Translations under genes and position numbers: made by a program
Shown here: positions 14,905 to 21,883 of the stretch, piece after piece
Layout of the letters: each line of letters begins with the position of its first letter
How positions within the stretch are numbered: position 1 is the first letter of the stretch
The notes under the pieces: generated by a model
Seen by the model: the letters and a program-made list of their open reading frames with translations, nothing else
Database searches by the model: none
Told to the model about the DNA's origin: nothing
Origin: Flavonifractor sp. An306
GTDB lineage: Bacteria; Bacillota; Clostridia; Oscillospirales; Oscillospiraceae
Length of the DNA stretch: 33,124 bases
Direction of reading: 5' to 3'
NCBI RefSeq assembly: GCF_002159455.1
Contig: NZ_NFIQ01000042.1
Span: 1-33,124 of the forward strand

Positions 14905-15641
14905 TTCATGCTCCCTCCCTTCGCCGGGGCGATCTGGCACAGGTGTCCCCGGATGATCTCATAGCCGTTGGTGAAGGCCAGCAGGATGGCCGCCAGGTAC
15001 TTCCGGTGCCGCTCCATGGTCTTTCGGTCCGTGCCGGAGCCGGAGGCCAGCTCGTTTATGGGCAGCTTGCCGGTGTCCTCCACCCGCTTCAGCAGCTCCG
15101 GCCGGGAGCGGGCAAAGTCCAGCACACGGCGGCAGGCGGCGAAGGTGCGCTCCTGCCGGGGGCAGTTGTCCGCCACGTCGGAAAAGGTCAGGCCAAACCG
15201 GGCCAGCTTCTCCGAGAACTCCTGGATCTCCCACTGGCTGGCGGTGCGGGATGCATAGTCCTCCGCATGGTCCGCCGTATCCGGGATGGTGTCCAGCAGT
15301 TCGCCGCCGTCCTCCTCTCCGCCCAGGGGCGTGTGGAGGGAAATCACATTTCCATGGCGCTTCTCCGTCCGGTAGTGGTCGATGAGCCGGTTCCGGATCG
15401 CCCGGGCGGCGTAGGGCAGGAAGGCGCCCCGGCTCTTTTCATAGGCCAGCACGGCCTCGTAAAAGGCCAGCATGGCGATGCTCAGCTCGTCCTCGTGTCC
15501 GTTTTCCGGGGCGGTGTGGATAAACTTTACCGTCTCCGAGCGGATAAATCCCATGTACTGACGGATCAGGGCGTCCGCCGCCTCCGAATCTGTCTTGGCC
15601 GCCTGTACCTGGGCCGCGATGTCGTGCTCTGTGCGCACCAT
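14901..15641 (-). CDS. sigI: SigI-family RNA polymerase sigma factor
   Basis: 246 residues, the usual length for SigI. Region 2 is at about 51-91 (DELSIAMLAFYEAVLAYEKS, then RNRLIDHYR). The C-terminal part has the special SigI DNA-binding region (ELASGSGTDRKTMERHRKYL) rather than a normal region 4. I chose the ATG at 15641, with GGAGGG 6 bp upstream; the longer frame upstream lacks sigma-factor features. It overlaps rsgI by 4 bp. SigI factors answer to envelope or substrate sensing through their RsgI partner. The candidate promoter upstream suggests autoregulation. Confidence 0.88.
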   Translation of the reverse strand: MVRTEHDIAAQVQAAKTDSEAADALIRQYMGFIRSETVKFIHTAPENGHEDELSIAMLAFYEAVLAYEKSRGAFLPYAARAIRNRLIDHYRTEKRHGNVISLHTPLGGEEDGGELLDTIPDTADHAEDYASRTASQWEIQEFSEKLARFGLTFSDVADNCPRQERTFAACRRVLDFARSRPELLKRVEDTGKLPINELASGSGTDRKTMERHRKYLAAILLAFTNGYEIIRGHLCQIAPAKGGSMK

Positions 15642-15673
15642 TGCTATCCCTCCATCCCCCTCCGGCAGAAGGA

Positions 15674-15701
15674 TACGGAGCCGCCGCCGGATTTTCGGGG
15701 T
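15674..15701 (-). promoter_or_regulatory. Sigma-I-like promoter of sigI
   Basis: Minus strand: ACCCC (15697-15701), 19 bp, CGTA (15674-15677), then the sigI ATG about 33 bp downstream. It shares boxes and spacing with the promoter before the repeat lipoprotein gene. Confidence 0.5.
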
Positions 15702-15965
15702 CGCATCAAAATTTTTCCAGAGAAAAATATTATCATGATATTTTAGCAACTGTGCGACGTGCGTGCGACCGTCCGGATGTGAAATCTCTGTCAAATGTAT
15801 GTAAAGTTCATTTCTAATTTCGCTTATTTTGTTGCGCAAATACCCGGATTGCTCCGACGCTTAACCTGTATTAACCGGATTGAAATATGATAGATGCGGC
15901 TAATCGTCTTTCAAATGAGCATGGTTACCTTGAGCAATACCATTCTGGATGCCAAACATATTGCA

Positions 15966-16030
15966 GCAAGCAATGCGTGTGGATAGCCACACACAAATCC
16001 GGCAAGCAATGCGAGTGTTAATACACACTC
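15966..16030. repeat. Two GCAAGCAATGC-hairpin modules (element 2)
   Basis: GCAAGCAATGC at 15966-15976 is followed by the hairpin GTGTGG-ATAG-CCACAC. The same 11-mer at 16002-16012 is followed by GAGTGT-N6-ACACTC. The shared 11-mers and different hairpins suggest protein-binding modules, possibly iterons of a replication or transfer origin. The stretch 15702-15965 shows nothing else that I can support. Confidence 0.55.
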
Positions 16031-16083
16031 ACATTTCCTGCCGTCTGCTTGTTGAGGGCAGTGCCCCCAAGCCCCCTTTTGAA

Positions 16084-16121
16084 CACAGAATTTCATTCTG
16101 TGGCTGCACGTTCTGCGAACG
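16084..16121. other. Inverted repeats, oriT-like region
   Basis: CACAGAAT-TTC-ATTCTGTG (16084-16102) and CGTTC-TGC-GAACG (16109-16121), next to a G/C-run segment (GGGCAGTGCCCCCAAGCCCC, just upstream). Small adjacent inverted repeats near mobC-like genes are typical of transfer origins. Nick site not identified; candidate only. Confidence 0.4.
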
Positions 16122-16229
16122 CTTTTTTGTCTGCACACGGTGCCCCGTTTCGGAGCATATGGGGGGCGTGAATCGCTCACCCCTTTTGCTAATATGATAT
16201 GCCCTAAAATAGGGCTTCCCTTGGAATCT

Positions 16230-16250
16230 GGGGTAGCAAAATACTACCCC
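16230..16250. terminator. Hairpin in the element 2 non-coding region
   Basis: GGGGTAG-N7-CTACCCC followed on the plus strand by GATTTTTCC, which resembles a terminator. A smaller hairpin, GCCCT-AAAAT-AGGGC, lies just before it (16201-16215). Confidence 0.5.
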
Positions 16251-16264
16251 GATTTTTCCTTTCC

Positions 16265-16337
16265 GCGACGGTGGCGACGGTCGCAACGGTGCTGGGAGTA
16301 CCCCTCAAAACACCGTCGCGACCGTTGCGAGCGTCGC
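16265..16337. repeat. 27-bp imperfect inverted repeat built of GCGACGGT-type units
   Basis: The left arm (16265-16291) has three 9-bp direct units (GCGACGGTG, GCGACGGTC, GCAACGGTG); the right arm (16311-16337) is its near-exact inverse. It lies immediately after the repA-like stop. With no T-run it is not a classic terminator. A binding array for the RepA-like protein or an origin is plausible. Confidence 0.55.
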
Positions 16338-16340
16338 ACT

Positions 16341-17516
16341 TTACTCGATTACTTCAAACGCGGATGCTTCCACCACCATGTAAGTCAACTGGATGCGCCG
16401 CCCGGCGTGCTTGGTTTTGTTCTCGTACTTTACCTGATGCTCTTCCAACAGTCGGCCGGCATTCACATTCAGATGTTTGGTAAGCCTATTTACCGCCATA
16501 TCCGTTTGAATTGCCTGGGCCAGCTCGGTGGGACTGCCTTCCCATTCCCGATTGTCAGCAGATACGATCTTCGCTACGGCTTCCAGCACCGAGTCTGGAG
16601 GCTGCTTCCAAAGCTCATTCTCTGCGTGGTCAAGGTCCCACACCAGGCTCTCTTGGTCTTTGCTCAGATATAGCCGCTGATCCGGCTGGTCTCTGCCTAC
16701 CACCTCCAGGGTGGCCTTGCTATCTGTTCGCTTCTCCTTCTGCATCAGGAGCGCACCATCCGCACAGCCCAGCAAGCCCGTAGTGCCAGAAATCATCTCA
16801 AAACTATCCCCCGCAGGTTGCTTTCTGGTGTGGTGGACAATCAGGACACAGATGCCATATCGGTCAGCAAATTGCTTCAGCTTGCCGATCACCTCATAGT
16901 CGCTGGAGTAGCTGTAACTGTCGCTCACTGCCTCACGGACTTTTTGCAGGGTATCCACAATAATCAGCTTGGTATTACTGTGTTCCCGGACGAACTTTTC
17001 CAGCTGTTCATCCAGGCCGCTACCGATCATCTTAGCGTTGGTGGCGAAGTGGAGGGAACTTGTCCCCTCCACTCCGAACATACGGAACATCCGGCGCTGT
17101 AAACGGCTCTCGTCATCCTCCAACGCCAGATAGAGAACAGTCCCTTGATGGGTCTTGTAGCCCCACAATTCTTGCCCGGTACTGACATGGTGGGCGATTT
17201 GCGCCACCAGGAAGGACTTGCCGATTTTCGGCGCTCCGGCAAGGATGTACGCTCCTGCATAGAGCAGGTTCTCAATCACCGCGGACTTGCCCTCGAACAC
17301 ATTGTCCATCAGCTCGTCCAGGGTCAAAGTATGCAGGTAGGCTGGGTCGCTCATGCGGCCCATCTTCCGGTAAAGTTCCTCCAAATCTCTTTCGGGGGAA
17401 TTGCTTTTTTCGTCTGGGTCTGGTATAGTGGTCTTGGAATTTTGAGAGATTGACTGTCCATCATCTGCGCCAACAGATGTGCCCTGGGCGGTCATTTTCT
17501 TTTTATCATCGGTCAT
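16341..17516 (-). CDS. RepA-like AAA ATPase (element 2)
   Basis: 391 residues of the AAA_25/RepA-like hexameric ATPase type. After a polar N-terminus, Walker A GAPKIGKS lies at about 94-101 and Walker B IIVD at about 185-188. VLIVHHTRK with the following SGTTGLLGCADG is the sensor/arginine-finger region of this family. A C-terminal winged-helix-like part follows. It may unwind or load DNA at an element origin for replication or transfer. I chose the ATG at 17516, with AGGAGG 9 bp upstream; it overlaps mobC by 11 bp. The element 1 copy is cut in half. Confidence 0.82.
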   Translation of the reverse strand: MTDDKKKMTAQGTSVGADDGQSISQNSKTTIPDPDEKSNSPERDLEELYRKMGRMSDPAYLHTLTLDELMDNVFEGKSAVIENLLYAGAYILAGAPKIGKSFLVAQIAHHVSTGQELWGYKTHQGTVLYLALEDDESRLQRRMFRMFGVEGTSSLHFATNAKMIGSGLDEQLEKFVREHSNTKLIIVDTLQKVREAVSDSYSYSSDYEVIGKLKQFADRYGICVLIVHHTRKQPAGDSFEMISGTTGLLGCADGALLMQKEKRTDSKATLEVVGRDQPDQRLYLSKDQESLVWDLDHAENELWKQPPDSVLEAVAKIVSADNREWEGSPTELAQAIQTDMAVNRLTKHLNVNAGRLLEEHQVKYENKTKHAGRRIQLTYMVVEASAFEVIE

Positions 17517-17841
17517 AGGCAAAATCCTCCTGCATTCCGTTCATAATGGTGGCGATCATCTGGATGGTGTCCAACAGCTCAACGTTTACGCCCTGCCCGG
17601 CCTCGATCCGGCGCAGCTCATCCAGCACAGCGGCCAGCTGATCCCGTAGCGCCTTGTAGACCCTGGGGTTGCCCTGGACCACCACATCCCGGCAGAGCAG
17701 CCGCCGGATGATGTAGTCCTGCTTGGTCAGGCCGGTGAGCTTCACCAGGGTTTCTAGCTGGAGATCTTCCTCCGCCGACACCCGGAAGGCCACCGTCTTG
17801 TTTCTCCAGCGGTTGTGGTTGTCATAGTTCTTCTTGGACAT
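17506..17841 (-). CDS. MobC-like/ribbon-helix-helix relaxosome protein (element 2)
   Basis: 111 residues, nearly the same as the element 1 copy; differences lie mostly in the first third (EEDLQLETLVKLTGLTKQDY). I chose the ATG at 17841, with GGGAG upstream and 4 bp after the int stop. The probable role is binding the transfer origin as a relaxase helper; the closest oriT-like repeats lie beyond repA at 16.1 kb. Confidence 0.7.
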   Translation of the reverse strand: MSKKNYDNHNRWRNKTVAFRVSAEEDLQLETLVKLTGLTKQDYIIRRLLCRDVVVQGNPRVYKALRDQLAAVLDELRRIEAGQGVNVELLDTIQMIATIMNGMQEDFAYDR

Positions 17842-17845
17842 TTTC

Positions 17846-18928
17846 TTACACTCCCTTCTCATTTTTCAGCGAATCCAGTTTGTCGGCCATTTCTACCTGT
17901 CGGGTGGGGAACAGATGAGCATAGCGGTAGGTGATGTCGATACTCTCATGCCCTACACGCTCTGCGATGGCCAGGGCGGTAAAGCCCATGTCGATCAACA
18001 AACTGATATGGCTATGTCTCAAATCGTGTATGCGAATCCTTTTTACCCCTGTTTGCTTGCAGCCACGGTCCATTTCCCGGTGGAGATAGCTTTTGCTGAT
18101 AGGGAACATCCGGCTGTCCGGCTCCACGCCGTAAAGCTGCTTGAGGTAGTCCTGGAGCTCGTCACAGAGGAACTGGGGTATCTGGATCACCCGGTTGCTC
18201 TTGGGCGTTTTTGGGGTGGTAATGATATCCTGCTTGTTAAGCCGCTGGTAAGACTTGTTAATGGTGAGGGTGCGCTTCTCAAAGTCGAAGTCTGCCGGGG
18301 TCAGGGCCAGCAGTTCTCCCTCTCGAATGCCGCACCAGTACAGAACTTCAAAGGCGTAGAAGGACAGCGGCTTATCCATCATGGCCTCGGAAAACTTGGT
18401 GTACTCCTCCCGGGTCCAGAACAGCATCTCCTTTCGTTCCTTCGCCCCCATGTTGCCCGCCTGCCGAGCCGGGTTGAGGTTTAGGCCATAAAATCGGGCA
18501 GCGTGGTTAAAGATGGCGCTGAGCTGATTGTGAACCGTTTTCAGGTAGGTTTTGGACAGAGGCTTGCCGTGACAGTCTCGCATCTCCCGGATCTCGTTCT
18601 GCCAGCGCATGATGTCCTTGGCCATGATCTCCGACAGCTTCCGCTTGGCAAAATAGGGCAGGATCTTCTTTTTGATGATGCTCTCCTTGGTGAGCCAGGT
18701 GTTGAGCTTCAACTTGGGCTTAATGTCCCTCTCATAGAGAGCAACAAAGCTCTCAAAGGTCATGTTCACATCGGCCTGCTTTTCCATCAGGAACTCCCGT
18801 TCCCATTCCAGCGCCTCTCGCTTGGTGGCAAAGCCCCGTTTGAGTTTCTGTTGGCGTTCTCCCTTCCAGTCGGTATAGCGGAACTGCACATACCAGGTGC
18901 CGTTGTCCTTGTTCTTGAACGCCGCCAT
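17846..18928 (-). CDS. int: Tyrosine recombinase (integrase) of element 2
   Basis: 360 residues with the same layout as the element 1 integrase: arm-binding domain at 1-50 (GTWYVQFRYTDWKGERQQ), core-binding domain at about 55-160, catalytic domain to the end. Catalytic residues: Arg202, Lys225, His301, Arg304, His327 and Tyr336 (YRYAHLFP). The catalytic half is very close to that of element 1 while the N-terminal halves differ more, in line with one target (guaA) but different arm repeats. It follows xis by 2 bp and lies next to the guaA-proximal end. Confidence 0.93.
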   Translation of the reverse strand: MAAFKNKDNGTWYVQFRYTDWKGERQQKLKRGFATKREALEWEREFLMEKQADVNMTFESFVALYERDIKPKLKLNTWLTKESIIKKKILPYFAKRKLSEIMAKDIMRWQNEIREMRDCHGKPLSKTYLKTVHNQLSAIFNHAARFYGLNLNPARQAGNMGAKERKEMLFWTREEYTKFSEAMMDKPLSFYAFEVLYWCGIREGELLALTPADFDFEKRTLTINKSYQRLNKQDIITTPKTPKSNRVIQIPQFLCDELQDYLKQLYGVEPDSRMFPISKSYLHREMDRGCKQTGVKRIRIHDLRHSHISLLIDMGFTALAIAERVGHESIDITYRYAHLFPTRQVEMADKLDSLKNEKGV

Positions 18929-18930
18929 AA

Positions 18931-19134
18931 TTACTCCCCCTTTCTCGCCGTCTCGGTTCTCGTGCCGTAAAACTTTTCATGGAAGAACTTGCGGTCGATC
19001 CTGCCGGAAATAGTGATACAGCCGGTTTTCGCCAGTTCCTCGTTCATCTGCCGGATGAGCTTGTAAGCATAGGGTACGGATACCCCCAGCTCCTCGGCCA
19101 CTTCATTGACGCGCATAAAAATCTGGTTTGCCAT
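18931..19134 (-). CDS. xis: Excisionase-like HTH protein (element 2)
   Basis: 67 residues, MANQIFMRVNEVAEELGVSV at the start, with one winged-helix HTH and a basic end. Same position and length as the element 1 protein, directly before int. Expected to direct excision. Confidence 0.75.
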   Translation of the reverse strand: MANQIFMRVNEVAEELGVSVPYAYKLIRQMNEELAKTGCITISGRIDRKFFHEKFYGTRTETARKGE

Positions 19135-19193
19135 CGTAAATACCTTCCTTTCATCGTTGTTGGTGACTGCGGCCTGCGGATGTTGTGTTTCAT
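19044..19193 (-). CDS. Possible leader ORF overlapping xis (element 2)
   Basis: A 49-codon frame starting MKHNIRRPQSPTTMKGRY with AAGGAGG before the ATG at 19193, overlapping xis in another frame. It parallels the frame at 7426-7560. Only the first 18 or so residues look alike independently of xis. Confidence 0.35.
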   Translation of the reverse strand: MKHNIRRPQSPTTMKGRYLRWQTRFLCASMKWPRSWGYPYPMLTSSSGR

Positions 19194-19275
19194 AAATGCC
19201 TCCTTACCTATGTCCGCCACTTTTTCTCAGTTTCGCAACCAAAAATCTGACGGGCCATTTGATGTGCTATTTTAT

Positions 19276-19329
19276 CTAAGCTTATCTGCTTAGTGTTTTT
19301 ATAATACTATACATATAAGCTTAGTTCAA
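19276..19329 (-). promoter_or_regulatory. xis-int promoter with two operators (element 2)
   Basis: Minus strand: -35 TTGAAC (19324-19329), 17-bp spacer, -10 TATTAT (19301-19306). The operator CTAAGC-N6-GCTTAG is perfect at 19276-19293, and a partial one (CTATAC-N6-GCTTAG) lies at 19307-19324. Same layout as element 1. Confidence 0.75.
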
Positions 19330-19373
19330 GCCTTTTAAAAGAAATATTATTAAATAAATTTGCTTAGATTATC

Positions 19374-19402
19374 TTGACAAAACTAAGCAAATATGCTATG
19401 TT
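19374..19402 (+). promoter_or_regulatory. Regulator promoter with operator (element 2)
   Basis: -35 TTGACA (19374-19379), 17-bp spacer, -10 TATGTT (19397-19402), with an operator-like CTAAGC-N6-GCTatg at 19383-19400 in the spacer. Confidence 0.7.
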
Positions 19403-19437
19403 ACATATAAGAACAACCAAAGATGGGAGCTGGATGT

Positions 19438-19926
19438 ATGGCGATTGGCGAACGGATTCACTTTTTCCGTCTCCTACGGGGGATGACACAGAAATATCTC
19501 GGCATGGCGCTGGGCTTCCCGGAGAAGTCTGCTGATGTGCGCCTGGCACAGTACGAAACGGGGTCAAGAACCCCTAAGGCGGACCTGACTGCTGCCCTGG
19601 CACAGGTACTGGATGTCTCACCCCATGCCCTCTCCGTCCCGGACATAGACTCCTATGTAGGTCTCATGCACACACTGTTTACCCTGGAGGATAACTACGG
19701 GCTCAAGATCAGCGAGATAGATGGAGAAGTCTGCTTGAAGGTCGATGTGCGGAAGAACAAGGACGCCGCCCGGCTGCATGAGATGCTCTGGGCCTGGCGG
19801 GAACAGGCTGCCAAACTGGAGGCCGGAGAGATCTCCCAGGAGGAGTACGACCGCTGGCGTTACCACTACCCGGAGTACGACAGCAGCCAGATCCACACCA
19901 AGGTGCCGCCGGAGGGTCTAATCTGA
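19438..19926 (+). CDS. XRE-family repressor of element 2
   Basis: 162 residues, with the same HTH sequence as the element 1 repressor and small changes in the last 60 residues (LWAWREQAAKLEAGEISQEE). I chose the ATG at 19438, which matches the paralogue and has GGGAG upstream. It faces away from xis-int across a three-operator region. With the same HTH and the same operator form, each repressor probably recognises the other's operators. Confidence 0.8.
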   Translation: MAIGERIHFFRLLRGMTQKYLGMALGFPEKSADVRLAQYETGSRTPKADLTAALAQVLDVSPHALSVPDIDSYVGLMHTLFTLEDNYGLKISEIDGEVCLKVDVRKNKDAARLHEMLWAWREQAAKLEAGEISQEEYDRWRYHYPEYDSSQIHTKVPPEGLI

Positions 19927-20003
19927 CCCTCTCACTTGTAGGCCACGGAAGAGGCCGTTTGTTGCACAAAATCAGAAAATTCAGATAAATGAGAACAAAA
20001 TAA

Positions 20004-20043
20004 AAAAGGTCTAACTGATCAGCAAAAATCAGTTAGACCTTTT
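20004..20043 (+). terminator. Terminator after the element 2 repressor
   Basis: A perfect 16-bp stem (20004-20019 with 20028-20043) ending in four Ts. The stem core is TCTAACTGAT/ATCAGTTAGA, related to the element 1 terminator at 9032. Confidence 0.8.
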
Positions 20044-20131
20044 ACTTATGAATAAAAAGATGAGGATTTTTAGGCTACTCGCAAGCCACCCGATTTTTCT
20101 TTTCAAACTCAATAAATCGGGATTTGACGAG

Positions 20132-20151
20132 TGCTATCAATCTGCTATCAA
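20132..20151. repeat. Putative integrase arm site, guaA-proximal end of element 2
   Basis: TGCTATCAA at 20132-20140 and 20143-20151, 11 bp apart, 70 bp before core C. A matching copy lies at 9285. Confidence 0.65.
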
Positions 20152-20219
20152 ATGGGAATTTGAAAAATCAAAAAGTCAGTATTTTCAAGGGTTTGCGGGC
20201 CCTCATATCCACTTTTTGC

Positions 20220-21761
20220 TTATTCCCACTCAATGGTTGCGGGGGGCTTGCTGGTAATGTCATAGACGATACGGTTGATACCCTTAACCTCGTTGACGAT
20301 GCGGGTAGAGATGCGATCCAGCACGTCGTAGGGGATACGGGCCCAGTCGGCGGTCATGAAGTCGCTGGTGGTCACCGCACGAAGCGCCAGAGTATAGTCA
20401 TAGGTGCGGCCATCGCCCATGACGCCTACAGAACGGGTATTGGTGAGCACGGCAAAATACTGATTGATATTTTTATCCTCACCGGCGGCAGCGATCTCCT
20501 CCCGATAGATGGCATCGGCCTCCCGCAGGGTATCCAGCTTCTCCTTGGTCAGGTCGCCGATGACCCTGATAGCCAGACCGGGACCGGGGAAGGGCTGGCG
20601 CATGACCAGATATTCCGGCAGACCCAGCTCCCGGCCCAGCTGCCGCACCTCGTCCTTGAACAGCAGCCGCAGCGGCTCAATGATCTCCTTGAAATCCACA
20701 TAGTCGGGCAGGCCGCCCACATTGTGGTGGCTCTTGATCACGGCCGCATCACCAGCCCCCGACTCGATCACATCGGGATAGATGGTGCCCTGTACCAGAT
20801 AGTCCACCCGGCCGATCTTCTTGGCCTCCTCCTCAAAGACCCGGATGAACTCCTCGCCGATGATCTTCCGCTTCCGCTCCGGCTCGGCCTCCCCGGCCAG
20901 CTTCAGCAGGAACCGGGCCTCGGCATCCACCCGGACAAAGTTGATGTCCCAGCGGGCAAAGGCGGCCTCCACCTCGTCCCCCTCGTTGAGCCGCATCAGG
21001 CCGTGGTCCACAAACACACAGGTAAGCTGCTTGCCCACCGCCTCAGCCAGCAGGGCGGCGGCCACGGAGGAGTCCACACCGCCGGACAGGGCCAGCAGCA
21101 CCTTGCCGTCCCCCACCTTCTCCCGGATCTCCCGGATGGCGGTATTCTTGTAGTCCCCCATGGTCCAGTCGCCGGCGGCGCCGCACACCTCATAGAGGAA
21201 GTTGCGGATCATGTCGGTGCCGTGCTCAGTGTGGTTCACCTCGGGGTGATACTGCACGCCGTAAAAGCCCCGCTTCTCATCAGCAATGGCCACGTTGGGG
21301 CAGGCGTCGGTATGGGCGGTAAGGGCAAAGCCCTCGGGCACCTTGGCCATATAGTCCCCATGGCTCATCCAGGAGATACCCTTCTCCGGCAGGCCCTTGA
21401 AGATCTTGCAGGCGGTATCATAATAGGTTTCAGTCTTGCCGTACTCCCGGGCAGTGTCCTCCTGGGCGGCGGTAACCTGTCCCCCCAGGGTGTGGGCCAT
21501 CAGCTGGCAGCCGTAGCAGATGCCCAGCACCGGCACACCCAGCTCAAAAATGGCAGGGTCCACATGGGGGGCCTTCTCCTCATATACGCTGTTGGGGCCG
21601 CCGGTAAAAATGATGCCGATGGGCTCCATGGCCTTCAGCTGCTCCAGAGGGGTGGTATAGGGCTTGACCTCGCAGTACACCCCGCACTCACGCACCCGGC
21701 GGGCAATGAGCTGGTTGTACTGACCGCCGAAGTCCAGGACGATCACGGTCTGATGGGACAT
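20220..21761 (-). CDS. guaA: GMP synthase (glutamine-hydrolysing)
   Basis: 513 residues, full length. It makes GMP from XMP, ATP and glutamine in the cytoplasm. The class I amidotransferase domain is at 1-190, with the Cys nucleophile in [11 protein letters not shown] and the His in [11 protein letters not shown]. The ATP-pyrophosphatase domain follows with the P-loop [10 protein letters not shown], then the dimerisation domain ([15 protein letters not shown]) and the usual C-terminus ending IEWE. The last codons serve as the attachment site of the element array, and the reading frame is intact after integration. Preceded by an AGAAAGAAGGAA-type SD. Confidence 0.97.
   Translation of the reverse strand: MSHQTVIVLDFGGQYNQLIARRVRECGVYCEVKPYTTPLEQLKAMEPIGIIFTGGPNSVYEEKAPHVDPAIFELGVPVLGICYGCQLMAHTLGGQVTAAQEDTAREYGKTETYYDTACKIFKGLPEKGISWMSHGDYMAKVPEGFALTAHTDACPNVAIADEKRGFYGVQYHPEVNHTEHGTDMIRNFLYEVCGAAGDWTMGDYKNTAIREIREKVGDGKVLLALSGGVDSSVAAALLAEAVGKQLTCVFVDHGLMRLNEGDEVEAAFARWDINFVRVDAEARFLLKLAGEAEPERKRKIIGEEFIRVFEEEAKKIGRVDYLVQGTIYPDVIESGAGDAAVIKSHHNVGGLPDYVDFKEIIEPLRLLFKDEVRQLGRELGLPEYLVMRQPFPGPGLAIRVIGDLTKEKLDTLREADAIYREEIAAAGEDKNINQYFAVLTNTRSVGVMGDGRTYDYTLALRAVTTSDFMTADWARIPYDVLDRISTRIVNEVKGINRIVYDITSKPPATIEWE
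20222..20231. other. Attachment core C within the guaA 3' end
   Basis: ATTCCCACTC, the complement of the last guaA codons (Glu-Trp-Glu and part of the TAA stop). Identical to ten bases of core B. The 3' end of guaA is a known integration site for genomic islands. Confidence 0.75.
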
Positions 21762-21830
21762 GCAAGTTCCTTCTTTCTGTGAAATCTATGGTGCTTGGGG
21801 AAAATACGCATCCATTATCGTTTGGAGTTT

Positions 21831-21859
21831 AGAATATCATATTTTCTCCTCACACGCAA
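21831..21859 (-). promoter_or_regulatory. Possible guaA promoter
   Basis: Minus strand: -35 TTGCGT (21854-21859), 17-bp spacer, -10 TATTCT (21831-21836), about 70 bp before the ATG. No purine riboswitch core is seen in the leader. Confidence 0.4.
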
Positions 21860-21883
21860 TACTTCCCCAAAAGAGTCACACCA

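Larger units (their letters stand above)
9173..20231 (-). mobile_element. Integrative element 2 (sigma-I surface operon cargo), guaA 3'-end type
   Basis: Bounded by cores B and C. TGCTATCAA repeats 11 bp apart occur at the guaA side (20132/20143), with one full and one partial copy at the far side (9285 and 9296). The backbone (regulator, xis, int, mobC-like, repA) lies at 16.3-19.9 kb. The GC-rich sigI-cotH operon fills 9.76-15.64 kb, with a non-coding putative replication/transfer region between. Because both ends carry the same arm repeat, I infer that the GC-rich operon travels inside the element. An alternative is that the far end was moved by rearrangement. Confidence 0.65.

Noticed and set aside
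15911-16286. Short open frames in the repeat-rich region of element 2
   Set aside because: They overlap hairpins on both strands, lack SD sites and have no plausible protein features. The DNA itself seems to be the functional part.
15840-16340. Search for an additional attachment core that would exclude the sigI operon from element 2
   Set aside because: No CCCACTC-like core or TGCTATCAA pair was found there, so the simpler reading is that element 2 ends at core B.
21762-21883. Purine riboswitch before guaA
   Set aside because: The conserved three-way junction sequences are absent from the 120-bp leader.
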